A stretch of DNA of 64,000 nt, taken from an uncultured Hyphomonadaceae bacterium (GTDB lineage Bacteria > Pseudomonadota > Alphaproteobacteria > Caulobacterales > Hyphomonadaceae). Shown in pieces: positions 31,801 to 39,412 of the stretch. The stretch lies in the NCBI GenBank assembly GCA_913057945.1, contig CAJXOF010000003.1, positions 1 through 64,000 on the forward strand, read 5' to 3'. Under the pieces are notes generated by a model that was not told where the DNA came from, made no database searches, and saw nothing but the letters and a program-made list of their open reading frames with translations. The stretch's first letter is position 1. The number at the start of each line of letters is the position of its first letter. Both the position numbers and the translations under genes were made by a program.

Positions 31801-32466
31801 GTGATTGGTCGGCTGACGGAAGCGTGCAGCGCCGGGCCGGTCGGGAGGTGGGACCGGGCGAATGCGCTGAGCGTGTATTGTCCGGGTGGGGAATTTGCGA
31901 GCCTGCCGGAAGCGTTGGTCCTTTCCGGCGGCAATGCGGCGCTGCTGGAGACGCAGGCGGGCTGGGAATGCGTTCAGTTTGAACAGGCCGACCTGATTGC
32001 GCCCGACACATGGCGCCTGACAGGGCTGTTGCGGGGCCAGCGAGGGAATGTGTCCGGCGACGCGGCGATTGGCGCACGGCTGGTGATGCTGGATGCGGCG
32101 GTGGCGCGGGCGAGCCTTGGCGGGGAGGCCTATGGGGCAGACCTGGTCTGGCGGACCGCGACGGATGATACCCCGCAGACGGCCATGTTCGAGGACCGCG
32201 CGGGCCTGCCCTGGCCTGTGGCGCATCTGCGCGTGCGGGCGGGCCAGCTCAGCTGGACCCGGCGCGGGGCGGATGTGCCGCAAAGCTGGGCCATGCCGGA
32301 GGCGGAGAATGCGGGCCGGTTTGCGGTCGCGTTCGACACAGGCAGCGGGTTTGGCGCGCAGAGCGTGGTGGAGACCCCCTTTGCGGACTGGGTGGAAGAC
32401 GCCATAGCGGCGCGGGTTGCGGAGGTCGGACAGGACGGGCGGACGGGTCTGTGGACCGTGATTTGA
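28855..32466 (+). CDS. GTA host-specificity/tail fibre hub protein (g15, 'megatron')
   Basis: 1203 residues. The large tail-tip protein of GTAs. The N-terminal ~30 residues are hydrophobic (QVIGQQALPQGLNLLG), followed by the phage tail hub domain (SLPVMEAREGAGLPSVYGRMRVGG). Next is a TIM-barrel glycoside-hydrolase-like domain (~250-620) with YGADWTEYG and FVGVDWYPP, then beta-rich hub and receptor-contact regions (~700-1200) with LTGLLRGQRG near the C-terminus. Length is close to RcGTA g15. Last gene of the cluster; the next gene is unrelated. Confidence 0.93.
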   Translation: MAQIVFSSVGQVIGQQALPQGLNLLGRQLSGAGIGKSLGSLAGQAVGAYFAPAQEGPRVKSLPVMEAREGAGLPSVYGRMRVGGQVIWAARFKESKTTRRASSKGGPKLTEYDYSVSFAVALGEGPILGVRRAWANGEAFDLSGVVHRVYNGDEAQMPDPLIEMIEGVAPAYRGTAYIVFEDLPLDTFGNRLPQLSFEVERVPPGGSEPGLGDVVTGVNIIPASGEFVYATEIAREQAFPGHERAVNAWSGEARADFLVSLDQLENDLPNVSRAALTVGWFGTSIEAGACEIHPGVETRERVTVPYAWEVAGVARGDAYVISRDEDGHPNYGGTPADRCVIGAIQEMKTRGLSVTLSPFLFMDTSGFPWRGRIGVSADGTAAARSEIESFVNGSNGFRNFILHHAQLAVDAGGVEAFLIGSEMVGLSRVRDAAGAFPFVEALVALAAEVKAILPGAQVSYGADWTEYGAYVPGDGSEDVLFPLDALWASPNVDFVGVDWYPPLGDWRDGDDHLDALAGYAAADDPAYLASQIAGGEAFDWYYTDQAARDAQVRAQINDTAHGEHFVFRQKDIAGWAGAYHHERPDGVRNPMPTGWVPGAKPVRLTEIGFAAVDKGGNAPNVFVDPKSSESALPPYSSGARDEVFQRRALAVVLPHWEASPLVEAAYVWAWDGRPFPAWPLKEEVWSDGGNWARGHWLNGRSGLAPLADVVADFCARGGVTAVDVSGLDGIVEGYGLDGVHSVRAALEPLRAAYGFECVERGGALVFRMAGEGGVLDVAPGALVEGGLKKTRALLDKAPARLRLTYVDLEADYQPGMAEARTEGGDPRLVQDVALPLALGASRAEAVAGALLESAANGETAICAVSLSALALEPGDGLRVEGGPVWRVTDVVDRGGVRALTCREEVAAMPRVRAGEAGSAPPPVPVFGGVDLVIMDAPSLPEFGEGAGPLVAAWADPWPGEVVVSAGLAEDALSETVRLDRPAVIGRLTEACSAGPVGRWDRANALSVYCPGGEFASLPEALVLSGGNAALLETQAGWECVQFEQADLIAPDTWRLTGLLRGQRGNVSGDAAIGARLVMLDAAVARASLGGEAYGADLVWRTATDDTPQTAMFEDRAGLPWPVAHLRVRAGQLSWTRRGADVPQSWAMPEAENAGRFAVAFDTGSGFGAQSVVETPFADWVEDAIAARVAEVGQDGRTGLWTVI

Positions 32467-32560
32467 AGATTGGCGGGCTGCCAAACAGGACTGCATTGCC
32501 GCGCGGGCCGATCCGGTAAGGTAATATCCGGGTTTCATTACGGGTCGGGACATCCTAACT

Positions 32561-33475
32561 GTGATCGGATATCAGATTCGTGACTGGAAGGATTTTCCGC
32601 CCTTGGCCCTCGACCCCTATAAAGTGCTCGGCGTTGACCGCTCGGCCAGCGAGGCCGAGATCAAGAAGGCGCACCGCCGGAAAGCGAAGGATCTGCATCC
32701 CGACCAGAATCCGGACGATGCCAAAAAGCTGGAAGAATTCAAGCACGTCTCCCAGGCGTGGGACATTCTTGGTGACAAGGAAAAGAGAGCCAAATTCGAC
32801 CGCGGCGAGATTGACGGCGATGGCAATCCTACGGGCTTTCCGGGCGGCGGATATCCGGGCGGTGGCGGAGGCCAGCGCTGGGAATCGCGCGGGGCCGGCA
32901 ACCCGTTCGGCGGCGCACAGGGCGACCCCTTCGAGGATATCCTGTCCGGCATGTTCGGCGGCGGCCGGTCCCGGCGCAGCGGACCGGTCAAGGGCCGGGA
33001 CGTGCGCTATCGCGTGACCATCGACTTTGCCGATGCCGTGACCGGCGCGCGTCGGCGGATGACCATGGCCGACGGCACCGCGCTGGATGTGAACATTCCG
33101 GCGGGTATCGAGAGCGGCCAGACCCTGCGCCTGAAAAGCCAGGGCCAGGCATCTCCGAATGGCGGACCGCCGGGCGATGCCCTGCTGGAGGTCGAGGTGA
33201 CGGCGAGCAAGGTATGGGAGCGCGACGGCAAGGATTTGCGCATGACCGTGCCGATTGACCTGAAGGTCGCGGTGCTGGGCGGCAGTGTCGAGGTGAAGAC
33301 GCCTTCCGGCCCGGTCACGCTGAAAGTGCCGGCTGGTTCGAATACGGGCTCTCAGCTGCGCCTGCGCGGCAAGGGCGTTCAAACTTCCACGCCGGGCAAT
33401 CTGTATGCGCGGCTGGAAATCGTGCTCGACGATCCGAAGGACGAAGGATTGAAAACCTGGGCGGAAGGCCGCTAG
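32561..33475 (+). CDS. DnaJ-like co-chaperone (J-domain plus DnaJ C-terminal domain, no zinc finger)
   Basis: 304 residues from a GTG at 32561. A TTG at 32603, preceded by GGAAGGA and starting right at LALDPYKVLGV, is an equally good start. The J-domain includes the HPD motif (DLHPDQNPDD) that stimulates the ATPase of DnaK. A Gly-rich linker (GGGYPGGGGG) and the two-lobed substrate-binding C-terminal domain (VTIDFADAVTGARRR to the end) follow. No Cys-rich zinc finger, so class B (CbpA type). It converges with the GGDEF-EAL gene, and the two stop codons share one CTAG. Confidence 0.9.
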   Translation: MIGYQIRDWKDFPPLALDPYKVLGVDRSASEAEIKKAHRRKAKDLHPDQNPDDAKKLEEFKHVSQAWDILGDKEKRAKFDRGEIDGDGNPTGFPGGGYPGGGGGQRWESRGAGNPFGGAQGDPFEDILSGMFGGGRSRRSGPVKGRDVRYRVTIDFADAVTGARRRMTMADGTALDVNIPAGIESGQTLRLKSQGQASPNGGPPGDALLEVEVTASKVWERDGKDLRMTVPIDLKVAVLGGSVEVKTPSGPVTLKVPAGSNTGSQLRLRGKGVQTSTPGNLYARLEIVLDDPKDEGLKTWAEGR

Positions 33476-35916
33476 GCGCTTTCCGACTCGAAGATCAGCG
33501 CGTCGGCTATCACGCGGGCCATCATGTCCTCGAACGGCGCAGGCGCTGCGATCAGGTAGCCTTGCAATTCCTCACATGAGAGCAGGGCCAGGGCTTCCGC
33601 CTGGTCTTCGGTTTCGACCCCCTCAGCCACAACCGGGATGTTCAGCGAATGGGCAAGGTGGATGATCGACTCGACAATGGCGCGGGATTTCACATCAGCA
33701 TTCATCGACATGACGAAGGACCGGTCGATCTTGATCCGGTCGAACGGGAATTCCTGAATGTAGCTCATGGAGGAATAGCCGGTCCCGAAATCATCGAGCG
33801 AGATCTTGATGCCGAGCGCCTTGAGGTCGAGCAGGATGCTGGTCGCCAGCTGGGTGTTGTTGATGATCGCCGTTTCGGTGATTTCCAGTTCGAAACGGGC
33901 CGGGTCCAGTCGGGACTGTTGCAGCGCCATCTTGACGTGGTGGACAATGTCCGGGTCCAGCAGCTGGCGCGCCGATAGATTGACGGCAACCGATTCCCCG
34001 CCGGACCAGCGGCTGGCGGCGTCGCAGGCGGCGTAGATGGTCCAGCGGCCAATGTCGCAGATCAGCATGCTCTGTTCCGCCAGCGGGATGAACTCGTCGG
34101 GACTGACGAGGCCGATGTTCGGACGATTCCAGCGGATCAGGGCTTCGCGGCCGACCACGGCCCGCGTGGACGCGCTGACCTTGGGCTGGAAGTGCAGGAC
34201 GAATTCGTCATTCTCAATGGCCTTGTGCAAGGCGCGTTCGAGGTTGCGGATCTCGATCTGTTGCTGGTGCAGGTCCGCATCGTAAAAACGGATACAGCCC
34301 CGTCCATCGGATTTGGCAGAGTAGAGCGCCCGGTCGGCAAAGGTCAGGATCCGCGCAGGGCTGGACGCGCCGGGCGGAACGTTCACGACCCCGATACTGC
34401 CGCCGCACTTCACCACACGGCGCCCCATGGACAAGGGCTCCGAAAGGGCGTCCAGAATCCGATTGGCCATCTCGGCCACCTCGTCAGCGGTGCTGCGGCC
34501 GCGAATCAGGACCGCGAATTCGTCGCCGCCCAGACGGGCAACCAGGTCCGCGTCCGTCAGCTGGTTGGAAAGGCGGCGGCCCATGGCCTTCAGCAGCGTA
34601 TCGCCCGCGCCGTGTCCATACTGGTCGTTGATTTCCTTGAATTCATCCAGGTCGATGATCATGACGGCGAGATCATTGGGACGCCGCGTCTCGCGTCCGA
34701 CAGAGGATTCCAGCGCCATGTTGAAGGAGATGCGGTTCGGAAGCCCGGTCATCGAGTCGCGATAGGCCAGTGTGCGCACCCGGGCTTCGGCGCGAACGCG
34801 CTGGGTGATGTCGTGGACGGCGAAGACAATGAAGACCTCGTCCTTTTCCTCGACGCAGCGACTGGAGATCATGGCGATGATTTCCCGGCCATCCTCGAAC
34901 CGGATACGGCGTTCGCCATAGTCGTGGTCGTCCTTCAGCGTGGCCACCTCATCCTCGATCTGCAGCAGGGTCTGGATGGCGCGTCCGCGAAGATCGGGCA
35001 GGCGGCTGCGGTCCGCCAAATGGCCGAGATCGCGCAAATTATCGAGATCACTGGTCCGGTCACTGAACATGATCAGTGCGGAGACATTGGTATGCAGCAC
35101 GGTGCCCTCGGGAGAGACCATGAACAGGCCTTCGCTGCTGGAATCGGCCAGTAGGGACAGTTTGCGCTGTTCTGTGCTGCGAAGCCGCTGAAAGCGGGAG
35201 TCCAGGCCTGCGGCCATGGCGGACAGGAAGATAATCACCAGCATGGCGATACCGATGATGAGGCTGAGACCGCCAGTGTGGAGCGGAATCAGGGGAGTCT
35301 CCAGACCCTTGATCGGGACCATCGTGGTGCCGGAGGCGCTGATGAAATGAATGGAGAGGACCGCCAGGACGCTGGTGGCTGTGGCGATGGCCGTACTCCA
35401 GCGGATTTTCGGATTGCCTCCCATCATATAGGTGCCGGCAAAGCTGAGAAAACCCAGCACCAGCGCGGCTGTGACCGACAGGCTGTCATATTCGATCACG
35501 GCAGAAGCCTGCAGCGCGGTCATGCCGAAGAAGTGCATTCCCGCCACGGACAGGGTGGCGATGCCCGCACAGGCCAGTCTCAAGGGTGCATCGGAATTGA
35601 GCCGTAGCAGCAGGGCAGTGATAATAAAGCCGGACACGGAAATCGCGGCAGAGATGACAGTCCGTCCGCCCGAGAACAGGACTTCGAATCCGGGCTTGTA
35701 GCCGAGCAGGGCGATGAAGTGCGTGGCCCATACGCCGAGACCGATAACCATGCCGGCGGCAATCGCCCACAATACCTTGTTGCGTTCCCGCCGAGCGGCC
35801 TGACTGCGGTGGTAGATGATCAGCGAGCAGCAATTGCTGAATGCGAGAACAAACAATGCCGCCAGAACATGCTGCCAGTCATGCTCTGTCGTTATGCAAT
35901 TCAACACGTCATACAT
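33472..35916 (-). CDS. MHYT-PAS-GGDEF-EAL cyclic di-GMP protein
   Basis: 814 residues. Seven-helix MHYT membrane sensor (~15-240) with its three signature repeats (ATHFIALLG, GMHFFGMTA, SIHFISA), thought to bind copper and sense oxygen, CO or NO. PAS-like domain (~255-375). GGDEF domain with intact RLGGDEF, followed by an EAL domain with EALIRW, the ELEITE acid block, DDFGTGYSS and the VVAEGVET block, so both halves look active and the net output cannot be told from sequence. Ends QGYLIAAP instead of the usual QGYLFSRP. Confidence 0.92.
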   Translation of the reverse strand: MYDVLNCITTEHDWQHVLAALFVLAFSNCCSLIIYHRSQAARRERNKVLWAIAAGMVIGLGVWATHFIALLGYKPGFEVLFSGGRTVISAAISVSGFIITALLLRLNSDAPLRLACAGIATLSVAGMHFFGMTALQASAVIEYDSLSVTAALVLGFLSFAGTYMMGGNPKIRWSTAIATATSVLAVLSIHFISASGTTMVPIKGLETPLIPLHTGGLSLIIGIAMLVIIFLSAMAAGLDSRFQRLRSTEQRKLSLLADSSSEGLFMVSPEGTVLHTNVSALIMFSDRTSDLDNLRDLGHLADRSRLPDLRGRAIQTLLQIEDEVATLKDDHDYGERRIRFEDGREIIAMISSRCVEEKDEVFIVFAVHDITQRVRAEARVRTLAYRDSMTGLPNRISFNMALESSVGRETRRPNDLAVMIIDLDEFKEINDQYGHGAGDTLLKAMGRRLSNQLTDADLVARLGGDEFAVLIRGRSTADEVAEMANRILDALSEPLSMGRRVVKCGGSIGVVNVPPGASSPARILTFADRALYSAKSDGRGCIRFYDADLHQQQIEIRNLERALHKAIENDEFVLHFQPKVSASTRAVVGREALIRWNRPNIGLVSPDEFIPLAEQSMLICDIGRWTIYAACDAASRWSGGESVAVNLSARQLLDPDIVHHVKMALQQSRLDPARFELEITETAIINNTQLATSILLDLKALGIKISLDDFGTGYSSMSYIQEFPFDRIKIDRSFVMSMNADVKSRAIVESIIHLAHSLNIPVVAEGVETEDQAEALALLSCEELQGYLIAAPAPFEDMMARVIADALIFESESA

Positions 35917-35995
35917 GTGAGCAAGGCTCCATTTTTTAGGAAGTCATGCTTCGAATTGCGTTACCAAAAAACGAATCCCGCTGCGCAAAAACGGC

Positions 35996-36033
35996 CCACT
36001 CTCGGGGAAAAACAGTTCCATTCTCAGGGAAAA
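35996..36033. promoter_or_regulatory. Direct repeat with 22-bp period upstream of the lipoprotein gene
   Basis: CCACTCTCGGGGAAAA (35996-36011) and CCATTCTCAGGGAAAA (36018-36033) match at 14 of 16 bases and are spaced exactly two helical turns apart. They lie in the 229-base divergent gap between the GGDEF-EAL and lipoprotein genes. This is the form of a site for a regulator binding as a side-by-side pair. Confidence 0.45.
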
Positions 36034-36057
36034 GTAATCACCCGGAAACCGTCATTG

Positions 36058-36073
36058 TGTAGAATACACTACA
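36058..36073. promoter_or_regulatory. Lux-box-like palindrome upstream of the lipoprotein gene
   Basis: TGTAGAATACACTACA: arms TGTAG and CTACA with a 6-base centre. Layout and partial sequence resemble the lux box (CTGTA-N6-TACAG). It lies about 75 bases before the lipoprotein gene, which is followed by a LuxR-type regulator gene. A smaller palindrome GTGTA-GAA-TACAC lies within it. Regulatory role is inference. Confidence 0.35.
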
Positions 36074-36145
36074 GTCCAAGCTGGTCGGGCCGAGCCGCCG
36101 GGCGATGGGACAGGTGTTGATGAGAAATTTATGGCAGGGGCAATG

Positions 36146-37306
36146 ATGACGGCAACGCAAACGGGTACACGGCGCTTTCAAAACATGAAACTTGCGCTCT
36201 GCGGCATGGTCTTTCTGGCGGGATGCGTGCATCCGGCCCGGCCGGTTTCGCCGATCGAATCCGATACGCTGGCCTATTCTTCGGCCATTTCCGATGCCCG
36301 CCAGGAGCAATTGCTGCTGAACATTGTCCGCTTGCGCTACAACGACCCGGTGACCTTCGTGGATGCCGAGCGGATCACGACGACCGAGAACACGATGGTG
36401 AATGGTGCGCTGGCCTCCGCCTTTGCGCTCAGTGGGCAGGATTTGGACCAGGTGCTCAACGGCAATTTCGGCACCAATATGAGCAGCCAGCCTTCCATCG
36501 CCTATTCTGCGCTGCGCGGATCGGATTATGCCCAGCAGATTCTCCAGCCGCTGCCGCCAGCGACCATCTTCCTGATGAGCCAGTCCGGCTGGAGCGTGGA
36601 ACGGCTGATGCTGTGCTGTGTGTCCCGGATCGGCGACCTGGAAAATGCCCGCGCGGCGGCCGGGCCGACACCGCCCACGATGCCCGACAATGCGCACTTT
36701 CGGGAGCTGGCCGCCCTGATGCGGTCGCTGCAGGAGCGCGGGCAATTGCTGGTGCAGGTGATCGATCCCGACGAGACCGAGGAAAATGGCGACGGCAAGC
36801 CGCGCGTGATCCTGAAATGGCAGCGCACGACCGAACTCGGCCAGCAATTGGCTGACTTCTTCCGCCGCTACTGGGTGTCCGATGTCAGCGTGATTTCGGG
36901 CGACCGCTACATCACCGAGATTTCAACGCGGGGCAATTCGCTCGGCGACTATGCGGCCCGCGGCCGCTCCCTGCTCGGCGTGATGTCGGCCCTGTCCCAG
37001 TCCATCCACATTCCGGACGCGCACAAGGACATCGCCCGCGCGTCCCAAATGGCTGTGGAGGCCTCCGCCGATCCCTGCCGCGCGCCGGGCGGATGGCAGG
37101 ATGTGAATGGCGGCCTGTTCGCCGTGCAGTCGGCCGAGGAGCGCCCCGAAACCGCATCGATTGCGGTCGAATACCGGGACTATTGGTTCTATGTCGATGA
37201 TCGCTGCCATGATGCGAAAGAGACGCTGAACCTGCTGGACCATCTCTATGCGCTGCAGGCGGGCATTTCCTCGGATGCGACCACATTGCTGTTGCTGGGC
37301 GGCTAG
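36146..37306 (+). CDS. Unknown lipoprotein, probably outer-membrane or periplasmic
   Basis: 386 residues from the ATG at 36146 (AGGGG just upstream); ATGs at 36131 and 36185 are alternatives. Lipoprotein signal ending in LAGC after MKLALCGMVF. The mature part begins SDTLAYSSAISDARQEQLLLNIVRLRYNDP, a conserved-looking 'QLLLNIVRLRY' block also found in other bacterial lipoproteins of unknown role. No enzyme motif seen; Cys pairs CC and CH occur. Upstream lie two candidate operators; the LuxR gene follows on the same strand after 164 bases. Confidence 0.75.
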   Translation: MTATQTGTRRFQNMKLALCGMVFLAGCVHPARPVSPIESDTLAYSSAISDARQEQLLLNIVRLRYNDPVTFVDAERITTTENTMVNGALASAFALSGQDLDQVLNGNFGTNMSSQPSIAYSALRGSDYAQQILQPLPPATIFLMSQSGWSVERLMLCCVSRIGDLENARAAAGPTPPTMPDNAHFRELAALMRSLQERGQLLVQVIDPDETEENGDGKPRVILKWQRTTELGQQLADFFRRYWVSDVSVISGDRYITEISTRGNSLGDYAARGRSLLGVMSALSQSIHIPDAHKDIARASQMAVEASADPCRAPGGWQDVNGGLFAVQSAEERPETASIAVEYRDYWFYVDDRCHDAKETLNLLDHLYALQAGISSDATTLLLLGG

Positions 37307-37470
37307 GCCTGTCGCGGAGTGTTCGACCGGCCCTTGGCGGTCGGGAAATGTCTGGAGCATGGTCTGGACTGCAGTCCGATCCGGTTTCCGGACCAGATGC
37401 GAGAGAAACGCCTCACAGGAAACTGACCCGGCCGGAATTCCGCTTGAAACCGGCGCGAAGGGGCCACATC

Positions 37471-38259
37471 ATGGTTCTCTGGGGAAGAGGCGCAGACATG
37501 CTCGAAAAATTGAAGGCCATCATGGAGGCGCGGTCCCTGCTCGATCTGCGTCAGGCGACGCTCTCGGCTTTTGGCGAGATGGGGATGTCGCGTGTGTTTT
37601 GCCTGTCGCCTGTCGGGCATGACCGGTCGGTTGGCCGGTCCGTGACCAATGCGGGCTTTCCCATGAACTGGGAGACCGCCTATCGCGAGACCCGCCACAT
37701 GGACGACCCGTTGCCGGATATCTCCGTGCGGATCGGCACGGCGTTTCATTGGCATCGCCTTCCGGGCGATGTCGTGCTCAATCAGGAAGAGACCCAATAC
37801 CTTGAAGACATGGCCGGCTGGGGCATGGCCAAGGGCATCTGTGTCGCGACCTATGGATCGGCGGCACGGGTCGGATTTTTTGGGGCCAGTTCGGAATCCG
37901 GGGAAGAGGAGCTGGACGAGGTTGACCTCTCCGTGTTCCAGATCGTCGCGGAGATTTCCTATGTGCGCTACTGCCAGTTGATCTCGGCGGAGCTGCAATA
38001 CGAAATGAACCTCTCCAGCCGCGAACTCGATGTGCTGCACTGGATGGCTCAAGGCCGCAGCAATGCCGGCATCGCGGACATGCTGGACCTCAGCCAGGAG
38101 ACCGTGGGCACCTATGTGAAACGAATCTTTGCCAAGCTGGACGTGTTTGACCGCACGTCCGCTGTGATGAAAGGGGTCATGCGCGGGCTCGTGATCGCCT
38201 CGGACCCGAACGTCGAAGCGGCCGCACAGGCCCGCCGCGCGCGGCGGAACCGGGGATGA
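37471..38259 (+). CDS. LuxR-type regulator with acyl-homoserine-lactone-binding domain (apparent LuxR solo)
   Basis: 262 residues. The ligand-binding domain (~10-180) keeps the residues that bind the lactone ring in LuxR proteins: Trp and Tyr in NWETAY, the DDP pair, Trp in FHWHRLPGD, and Gly in GWGMAKGI. The C-terminal HTH LSSRELDVLHWMAQGRSNAGIADML with VGTYVKRIFAKL is normal. No luxI-type synthase is in the window. ATG 37471 has AAGGGG; ATG 37498 is possible. A perfect 12-bp palindrome GGACTGCAGTCC (37366-37377) and TCCGG-TTT-CCGGA (37380-37392) stand upstream and may be its own sites. Confidence 0.85.
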   Translation: MVLWGRGADMLEKLKAIMEARSLLDLRQATLSAFGEMGMSRVFCLSPVGHDRSVGRSVTNAGFPMNWETAYRETRHMDDPLPDISVRIGTAFHWHRLPGDVVLNQEETQYLEDMAGWGMAKGICVATYGSAARVGFFGASSESGEEELDEVDLSVFQIVAEISYVRYCQLISAELQYEMNLSSRELDVLHWMAQGRSNAGIADMLDLSQETVGTYVKRIFAKLDVFDRTSAVMKGVMRGLVIASDPNVEAAAQARRARRNRG

Positions 38260-38353
38260 TTGCGCTGCCCGGAAAGCGACCATGGCCGCCTGAATACATC
38301 TGGGGGGAAGTGTTCACTTGGTATTCAGAGCCTGATGCCTATACAGCGATGTG

Positions 38354-38665
38354 ATGAAACGGATTTCTGCCCTTCTTCTGGCCCTCGGCCTTGTGGTGAC
38401 GCCGCCGGCGCTCGCTCAGGACTGGCGTAACCAGTGGTCGCCGGGCCAGGCGCGCGATTCGGTGCGCGAGGGCAAGACGGTGCCGCTCAGCCAGATTTTC
38501 CAGACTCTGAAGCGGCAATATGGCGGCTACCAGCTCGGCGCGGACCTGTACGACAATGGCGGGAAGCCGCAATACAGGATCGACTGGATCACCGGCGATG
38601 GCCGCAAGATGCGCTTCACGGTGGACGCCCGGACCGGCGCGGTCCTTGACCGGCAGGGTGCTTGA
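38354..38665 (+). CDS. Secreted PepSY-domain protein
   Basis: 103 residues: signal peptide (MKRISALLLALGLVVTPPALA) then a PepSY-like domain with the YQLGADLYDNGGKPQYRIDWITGDGRKMRFTVDA-type pattern ending GAVLDRQG. Such proteins commonly sit beside PhoP/PhoQ-like systems as inputs or outputs in the periplasm. First gene of a run that continues with a response regulator 36 bases later. The GTG three bases upstream could also start it. Confidence 0.82.
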   Translation: MKRISALLLALGLVVTPPALAQDWRNQWSPGQARDSVREGKTVPLSQIFQTLKRQYGGYQLGADLYDNGGKPQYRIDWITGDGRKMRFTVDARTGAVLDRQGA

Positions 38666-38701
38666 CCCGACATTGTTTTTTTAGATCGGAGGGACGCGTC
38701 C

Positions 38702-39385
38702 ATGCGTATCCTGGTAGTTGAAGATGATTCAGACCTGCGCCGCCAGCTGGCCGACGTGCTCTCCCAATCGGGCTATGCGGTCGACCTGGCTGCCGATGGC
38801 GAGGACGGCCACTTCCTTGGCGATACCGAACCTTATGATGCGGTGATCCTGGATCTGGGCCTGCCGAAGATGGATGGGGTCAGCGTCCTGAAGAAATGGC
38901 GCGCGGACGGCAAATCCTTCCCGGTCCTGATCCTGACCGCCCGCGATTCGTGGAGCGAGAAAGTGGCGGGCTTCGATGCCGGCGCTGACGATTATCTCAC
39001 CAAGCCTTTCATCACCGAAGAATTGCTGGCCCGCCTGCGCGCCCTGCTGCGCCGCGCCGCTGGCCATTCTGCCGCAACGCTGGAAGCCGGCAAGCTGATG
39101 GTCGATACCCGCGCCGCCCGCGCCAGCGTGAACGGCGAACCGGTGAAACTGACCGCGCATGAATATCGCGTCCTGTCTTACCTGATGCATCATATGGGCC
39201 GCGTCGTGCCGCGCACGGAACTGGTCGAGCATATCTATGATCAGGACTTTGACCGCGACTCGAACACGATCGAGGTCTTCATCGGGCGCCTGCGCCGCAA
39301 GATCGGCCAGGACCGTATCCAGACCGAGCGGGGCCTTGGCTACCGCCTCGTCGTGCCGGACGCCGAAACCCGCGTCGTCGGATAA
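38702..39385 (+). CDS. OmpR/PhoP-family response regulator
   Basis: 227 residues. Receiver domain with Asp51 (VILDLGLP), the acid pair EDD at 7-9, Thr in LTARD and Lys in LTKPF; OmpR-type winged helix at the C-terminus (TAHEYRVLSYLMHHMGRVVPR, RLRRKIG, GLGYRLV). GGAGGG site before the ATG. Partner kinase follows after 27 bases; the pair most resembles PhoP/PhoQ or FeuP/FeuQ. Confidence 0.92.
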   Translation: MRILVVEDDSDLRRQLADVLSQSGYAVDLAADGEDGHFLGDTEPYDAVILDLGLPKMDGVSVLKKWRADGKSFPVLILTARDSWSEKVAGFDAGADDYLTKPFITEELLARLRALLRRAAGHSAATLEAGKLMVDTRAARASVNGEPVKLTAHEYRVLSYLMHHMGRVVPRTELVEHIYDQDFDRDSNTIEVFIGRLRRKIGQDRIQTERGLGYRLVVPDAETRVVG

Positions 39386-39412
39386 GGCCCGCACCGCGCC
39401 GGAGCCCGGACC

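Noticed and set aside
16461..32466. Reading the phage-like genes as an ordinary prophage
   Set aside because: No integrase, replication, repressor or attachment repeats; gene set and order match the GTA g1-g15 layout.
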